Positions 15,473 to 19,235 of a stretch of DNA of 19,235 nucleotides are shown here, piece after piece. Under the pieces are notes generated by a model. The model made no database searches and had not been told where the DNA came from. It saw nothing but the letters and a program-made list of their open reading frames with translations. The position numbers and the translations under genes were made by a program. Each line of letters starts with the position of its first letter. The first letter of the stretch is position 1. This DNA is from Bacteroidota bacterium (GTDB lineage: Bacteria > Bacteroidota > Bacteroidia > M30B66), in NCBI GenBank assembly GCA_947497195.1, contig CANMGM010000009.1, forward strand, positions 1-19,235. The letters run 5' to 3'.

Positions 15473-18400
15473 ATGGCTTTTTCATTTTGTCTGAACAAGC
15501 TCGGAAAAGTAATTGGCAGTGCAATTCTTGCATGTTTGCTTTCTATTGCAACCTTGCCGTTAAGCGCTCAGGTTCCCTGCGACTTGGTTCAAAGTCCAAC
15601 ATTCCTTGATCCATGGAGCGGAGAGGTCTGCTTCGACGATTGGCCTCCAGGGGGCGAATTTGAGGTCACGATTCCTTTCGACTTTTGTTTTTATAATCAA
15701 ACCTTTAATTCCTTTTTCATCAACAACAACGGGAATATAACCTTTGGGCAGGTATATAATACCTTCACAGCTTCAGGCTTCCCCGACAACCTTGTACCTC
15801 CTATGATAGCTCCTTTCTGGGGTGATGTTGATACGGGAGATCCGGGCAATTGTCTCGGCCAGGTTAGATATGAAATTTTTCCTACACATGCTATAGTTTA
15901 TTGGGACGATGTGGGAGTTTTCCCGGGTGCGAATCCCGCCCAACGCAATAGCTTTCAGGTTATTATTTCTGATGGAACATCCTCTATTCTTCCACCATCT
16001 TGCAATGTTGGCTTTGTTTATGGCGATATGCAATGGACAACCGGAACTGCTTCAGGGGGAGCAAACGGTTTTGGAGGTACTCCCGCCAATGTAGGCGTTA
16101 ATAGAGGTGATGGCGTTGGTTTTGTTCAGATTGGTCGCTTCGATGCCGACAATTTTAATTACGATGGCCCTTATGGGAACAACGATGGGGTTAATTTTTT
16201 AGATAACAAAGAGTTCTTTTTCAACATATGTATTCCACCTGGTGGCGGTAACAACATCCCTCCTTTTGCATCCTTCTCAGGAGAGAATGCTAACCTTACT
16301 GTGTGCGATCCTGTTTTTGTGTGTTCAGGCGCTTCTCGAAATATAGAATTTAATTTTTACCCCGTAGAACAGAATCAAACCGTAACAGCGGTAATGAATC
16401 CTCTCGAACCGGCTTCAGCCAGTCTTGTTTTAACCCCAACAATCACAAATGGAACCATTTGTAATGTTGTTGCCGAGGTTGATGCTGTTGCAACACCTCC
16501 TGGAAATTATACTGTTTCGTTTACGGCTACCGACAACGGAAATCCCGCAGGAAGCTTCATCTTTGATATTCAAATTATCGTTACCGCACCAACCTTAATA
16601 GTAAGCATATCGGGCGATGACCAAATTTGCGAAGGCGATGTTTCTTCACTCTTTGTTGCCGATAGTAACAGTTATCAGTCTTCCTATTGGTTTCCAATAA
16701 ACAGTAATTTCTATTCGCTTTCTGCATCCGATCAGGGGACATACAACGCAGTTGTGATTGACAACAATGGTGATTGCGGAATTGCAACTTTGAATTTAGA
16801 AGTGAACGTAAATCCTGAGCCGGAAATACTGGGAGAAAATATTGTTTGCGTGGCGGATCCTAGCTCTACAGCACAAATTTATGTCAATCAACAGTTTGTA
16901 GATTACGCGTGGTTCGATAATGGGTTTCCAATTGGTGGCTTAACAAACGATACCGTAAATGTAGGAGCTGGTGATTTTACGGTAGAAGTTACAGACAACA
17001 ATGGGTGTACCGGCCTGTCGCCAGTTTTTACAGTAAATCCAACCTCATTTTTAACACCCAATATCGAAGGAAATCTTATTTCTTGTTTCGACAATACCAA
17101 TACCCTCGCTGCCGACGACACCTATTTTTCATATCTGTGGGAAGATATCGGCACAACCCCTCCTACATTTATATCGAACGATCCGTACATCGAGGTTTTG
17201 GAAGGCTTTTTCCAACTCACTGTAGGAGATGGGATTGGTTGCATTGGTTCAGATATTATAACCATAACCAATGTTGTTCCGGTATCTGATGCAGGCCTTG
17301 ATCAGGTGGTATGTTCCAATACGGATGCATTTATTGGTTCCGCACCGCAAAATGCGTATTCGTATTATTGGTCGCCTGCTGTATTGGTTGAGGATAGTCT
17401 GCAATCAAACACTTCAGCCAATTTCGTCAATTTTGCAGAAGAAGCCTTTCAACAGGAACTTGTATTAAGAGCTACATTGAACGGATGTACAGCATTCGAC
17501 ACCGTATTGGTTTCAGTAAATCCACAACCTTTGGCTTACTTCGAAGCACCCGAGCCACAATGTTTTGAAAATCATTCCATCGACTTTGCTGCCGACGGAA
17601 ATTTCGGTCCAGGAGCTACGTTCATTTGGAATTTCGGACCATCGGCTACTCCCGCTTTCTCCTCGGAAGCATCACCCCAAAACGTCGAATTTTCGGGCAC
17701 GGGAATACATATTGTAAGCCTGCAAATAATTGAGGATGGCTGTTCGAGTTTTGATTACAAACTGCCGGTAATACTTCGTCCTATGCCGGTTGCAAATTTT
17801 TCTGCTGACCTTATTGACGGTTGTGCACCGATGCCGGTAAACTTCATTAATCTAAGCGAGTCGGCAGATCCTATCAGGGAATATTCATGGACATTTGGTG
17901 ATGGGCGCATTTCCGCTTCAGAAACGCCAATGAATCAATACGATCAGGCAGGTAAATATAGTATTTCGCTTGAACTGGTTACTGAATATGGATGTCGGAA
18001 CAAATTCGAAATTCCTAATCTGATAACTGTTTATCCAAATGCTATTGCAAATTTCACAATCGAACCGCCGATATTAACATTGGATAATCCGCATTGCACG
18101 ATTACCGATTTCTCCTCGAATTCAGATGAAGTTAGTTATTCAATCGCATTTTTGGATACCCTCTTCAAACGCAATCTAACCTACACCTTTGAGGATACAG
18201 GTTCCTTTGAAATTCGCCAGGTTGTACAAAATGAATTTGGCTGCATTGATTCCATGTCATTATTTGCTCGTGTTCAAGACGGCTTTAATTTATTTGTTCC
18301 CAACTCCTTCTCACCGGATGGAGACGGTCTAAATGATTACTTTAAGGTGTTTGGTCAGGATATTCGTTCGTTTAACATGAAAGTTTATAGCCGGTGGGGG

Positions 18401-18562
18401 CAGTTACTTTATGAATCGAACGACCTCGATAGCGGCTGGGATGGTAAAACACGCCTGAGCGATTCTATTTTACCTTCGGGTGCCTACTTTTATATGATTG
18501 AAGTTGTAGATATCAACTACAATAGCAAGCAACTCGAAGGAATTTTCACAATTTACCGCTAG
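15473..18562 (+). CDS. Nidogen-like, Ig/PKD repeat surface protein with gliding-associated type B sorting domain
   Basis: The 1029-residue product starts with a signal peptide of about 32 residues (ending LPLSAQ). Residues about 80-255 resemble the extracellular nidogen (NIDO) domain: FFINNNGNITFGQ, PPMIAPFWGDVDTG, AIVYWDDVGVF and NSFQVIISDG. Five Ig-like modules follow (about 262-372, 374-446, 448-522, 524-600, 602-683), several with GC or CG near the end. Then come PKD-type domains at 686-768 and 771-855 (YSWTFGDGRISASETP...YDQAGKYSISLELVTEYGC) and a degenerate one at 857-935. The last 92 residues (938-1029) are the gliding-motility-associated C-terminal domain: LFVPNSFSPDGDGLNDYF, VYSRWGQLLYES, GWDGK and PSGAYFYMIEV. 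This is a T9SS type B signal, whose cargo is typically bound at the surface. No catalytic motif is seen; adhesion or gliding is inferred. TAGTTTTA at 15436-15443 may be its -7 box, but I find no -33 partner. Confidence 0.92.
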   Translation: MAFSFCLNKLGKVIGSAILACLLSIATLPLSAQVPCDLVQSPTFLDPWSGEVCFDDWPPGGEFEVTIPFDFCFYNQTFNSFFINNNGNITFGQVYNTFTASGFPDNLVPPMIAPFWGDVDTGDPGNCLGQVRYEIFPTHAIVYWDDVGVFPGANPAQRNSFQVIISDGTSSILPPSCNVGFVYGDMQWTTGTASGGANGFGGTPANVGVNRGDGVGFVQIGRFDADNFNYDGPYGNNDGVNFLDNKEFFFNICIPPGGGNNIPPFASFSGENANLTVCDPVFVCSGASRNIEFNFYPVEQNQTVTAVMNPLEPASASLVLTPTITNGTICNVVAEVDAVATPPGNYTVSFTATDNGNPAGSFIFDIQIIVTAPTLIVSISGDDQICEGDVSSLFVADSNSYQSSYWFPINSNFYSLSASDQGTYNAVVIDNNGDCGIATLNLEVNVNPEPEILGENIVCVADPSSTAQIYVNQQFVDYAWFDNGFPIGGLTNDTVNVGAGDFTVEVTDNNGCTGLSPVFTVNPTSFLTPNIEGNLISCFDNTNTLAADDTYFSYLWEDIGTTPPTFISNDPYIEVLEGFFQLTVGDGIGCIGSDIITITNVVPVSDAGLDQVVCSNTDAFIGSAPQNAYSYYWSPAVLVEDSLQSNTSANFVNFAEEAFQQELVLRATLNGCTAFDTVLVSVNPQPLAYFEAPEPQCFENHSIDFAADGNFGPGATFIWNFGPSATPAFSSEASPQNVEFSGTGIHIVSLQIIEDGCSSFDYKLPVILRPMPVANFSADLIDGCAPMPVNFINLSESADPIREYSWTFGDGRISASETPMNQYDQAGKYSISLELVTEYGCRNKFEIPNLITVYPNAIANFTIEPPILTLDNPHCTITDFSSNSDEVSYSIAFLDTLFKRNLTYTFEDTGSFEIRQVVQNEFGCIDSMSLFARVQDGFNLFVPNSFSPDGDGLNDYFKVFGQDIRSFNMKVYSRWGQLLYESNDLDSGWDGKTRLSDSILPSGAYFYMIEVVDINYNSKQLEGIFTIYR

Positions 18563-18575
18563 TAAATTTTAGTTC

Positions 18576-19235
18576 TCAGTTTACAAGTATTTCTCCATTC
18601 ATCGCCTCAGGGATTTCAATGTCCATTAAGTGAAGAATTGTGGGAGCAATATCAGCCAGTTTGCCATTACGCAGATTCTTTACACCTGCATCAATAACAA
18701 TTACCGGAACCGGATTCGTGGTATGCGCAGTATTCGGACTTCCATCTGCATTCAGCGAAAAGTCGGCATTCCCATGGTCGGCAATGATAATTGCGCTGTA
18801 ACGGTACTGACTTAACACCGCAAGCACATCACCTAAACAGGCATCAACGGTTTCAACCGCTTTAACAATGGCACTAAAAACGCCGGTATGGCCTACCATA
18901 TCGGGATTCGCAAAATTGAGACAGATAAAATCGGGCTGCTTGCTGCGAATGGCCTCAATAACTGCATCCCGAACTCCAGGTGCACTCATCTCGGGCATTA
19001 GGTCGTACGTGGCCACTTTGGGCGATGGAATCATAATTCGCGATTCGCCTTCGAAGGCCTGCTCGCGACCGCCCGAAAAGAAAAACGTAACGTGCGGATA
19101 TTTCTCGGTTTCGGCTATCCTTAATTGGGTTCTTTCCGCGCGCGAAAGCACCTCACCGAGTGTTTCGGCCATGTCCTGCTGTTCGAATATCACTTTTACA
19201 TCGCGGTATTTTTCGTCATAGCGTGTCATGGTTAC
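18576..19235 (-). CDS. gpmI: 2,3-bisphosphoglycerate-independent phosphoglycerate mutase, C-terminal part (cut by window edge)
   Basis: This Mn-dependent glycolytic enzyme interconverts 3- and 2-phosphoglycerate. The visible 219 residues are the C-terminal two-fifths of a protein normally near 510. The frame stays open through the edge (VTMTRYDEKY), so the ATG at 19229 is internal. The fragment belongs to the alkaline-phosphatase-like phosphatase domain, after the phosphotransferase insert. It shows TFFFSGGREQAFEGESRIMI, then the metal ligands Asp and His of NFANPDMVGHTG, the Asp-His of DHGNAD, and the His of AHTTNPVPVIV. It ends with the usual LADIAPTILHLMDI.IPEAMNG. The gene is convergent with the type B surface protein, 13 bases apart. 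A short GTAAA/TTTAC repeat spans the gap, but I see no convincing terminator. Confidence 0.95.
   Translation of the reverse strand, partial: VTMTRYDEKYRDVKVIFEQQDMAETLGEVLSRAERTQLRIAETEKYPHVTFFFSGGREQAFEGESRIMIPSPKVATYDLMPEMSAPGVRDAVIEAIRSKQPDFICLNFANPDMVGHTGVFSAIVKAVETVDACLGDVLAVLSQYRYSAIIIADHGNADFSLNADGSPNTAHTTNPVPVIVIDAGVKNLRNGKLADIAPTILHLMDIEIPEAMNGEILVN

Noticed and set aside
18562..18584. GTAAA / TTTAC repeat between two convergent gene ends, considered as a terminator
   Set aside because: The stem is only five A/T-rich pairs with no G/C core.
1..19235. Search for a defence system, mobile element, CRISPR array or biosynthetic cluster
   Set aside because: No transposase, integrase, direct-repeat array, nuclease, toxin pair or synthase is visible. 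The genes are core metabolism and surface proteins.

Overview
The window reads as a chromosomal segment of a Bacteroidota bacterium, probably Flavobacteriales or a close relative. The grounds are: three very large secreted proteins ending in type IX secretion (T9SS) sorting domains, two of type A and one of the gliding-motility-associated type B; promoters of the Bacteroidota TTG / TAnnTTTG type; starts without Shine-Dalgarno sequences; and a DUF4139 protein and a DPP IV peptidase with typical signal peptides. I see no tRNA, rRNA, CRISPR array, insertion sequence, integrase or phage gene. No gene-free stretch reaches 300 bases; the longest is about 230 bases (6962-7189).

Layout, left to right. 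(1) Minus strand, 1-2998: a tyrosine-catabolism operon read right to left. Homogentisate 1,2-dioxygenase (hmgA) is followed by 4-hydroxyphenylpyruvate dioxygenase (hpd), a small lipoprotein of unknown function, and the first 48 codons of a YfiT/BstA-like protein of the DinB superfamily, whose start overlaps the lipoprotein stop as ATGA. A good promoter lies at 3022-3052. (2) Minus strand, 3152-9247: two long T9SS type A cargo proteins, separated by a strong rho-independent terminator and a second hairpin. (3) Plus strand, 9319-10884: nadB, divergent from the second cargo gene and convergent with a DUF4139/MuiA-like gene (10891-12516, minus). A hairpin inside the last nadB codons probably terminates that neighbour. 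(4) Plus strand, 12612-18562: a gamma-class carbonic anhydrase homologue, a DPP IV-type S9 peptidase, and a 1029-residue nidogen/Ig/PKD surface protein with a type B sorting domain. (5) Minus strand, 18576 to the end: the C-terminal part of cofactor-independent phosphoglycerate mutase, cut by the window edge.

How the genes work together: hpd and hmgA catalyse consecutive steps from 4-hydroxyphenylpyruvate through homogentisate to maleylacetoacetate. The next step, isomerisation to fumarylacetoacetate, is thiol-dependent in known organisms. The last visible gene of this operon belongs to a superfamily that contains bacillithiol transferases and a mycothiol-dependent maleylpyruvate isomerase. 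This makes it a candidate for the missing isomerase or for a thiol-conjugating detoxification enzyme, and it is the most interesting idea in the window. The rest is ordinary core metabolism and surface-protein content. Several of the longest open frames start too early, and I moved those starts on promoter, signal-peptide or family-length evidence.
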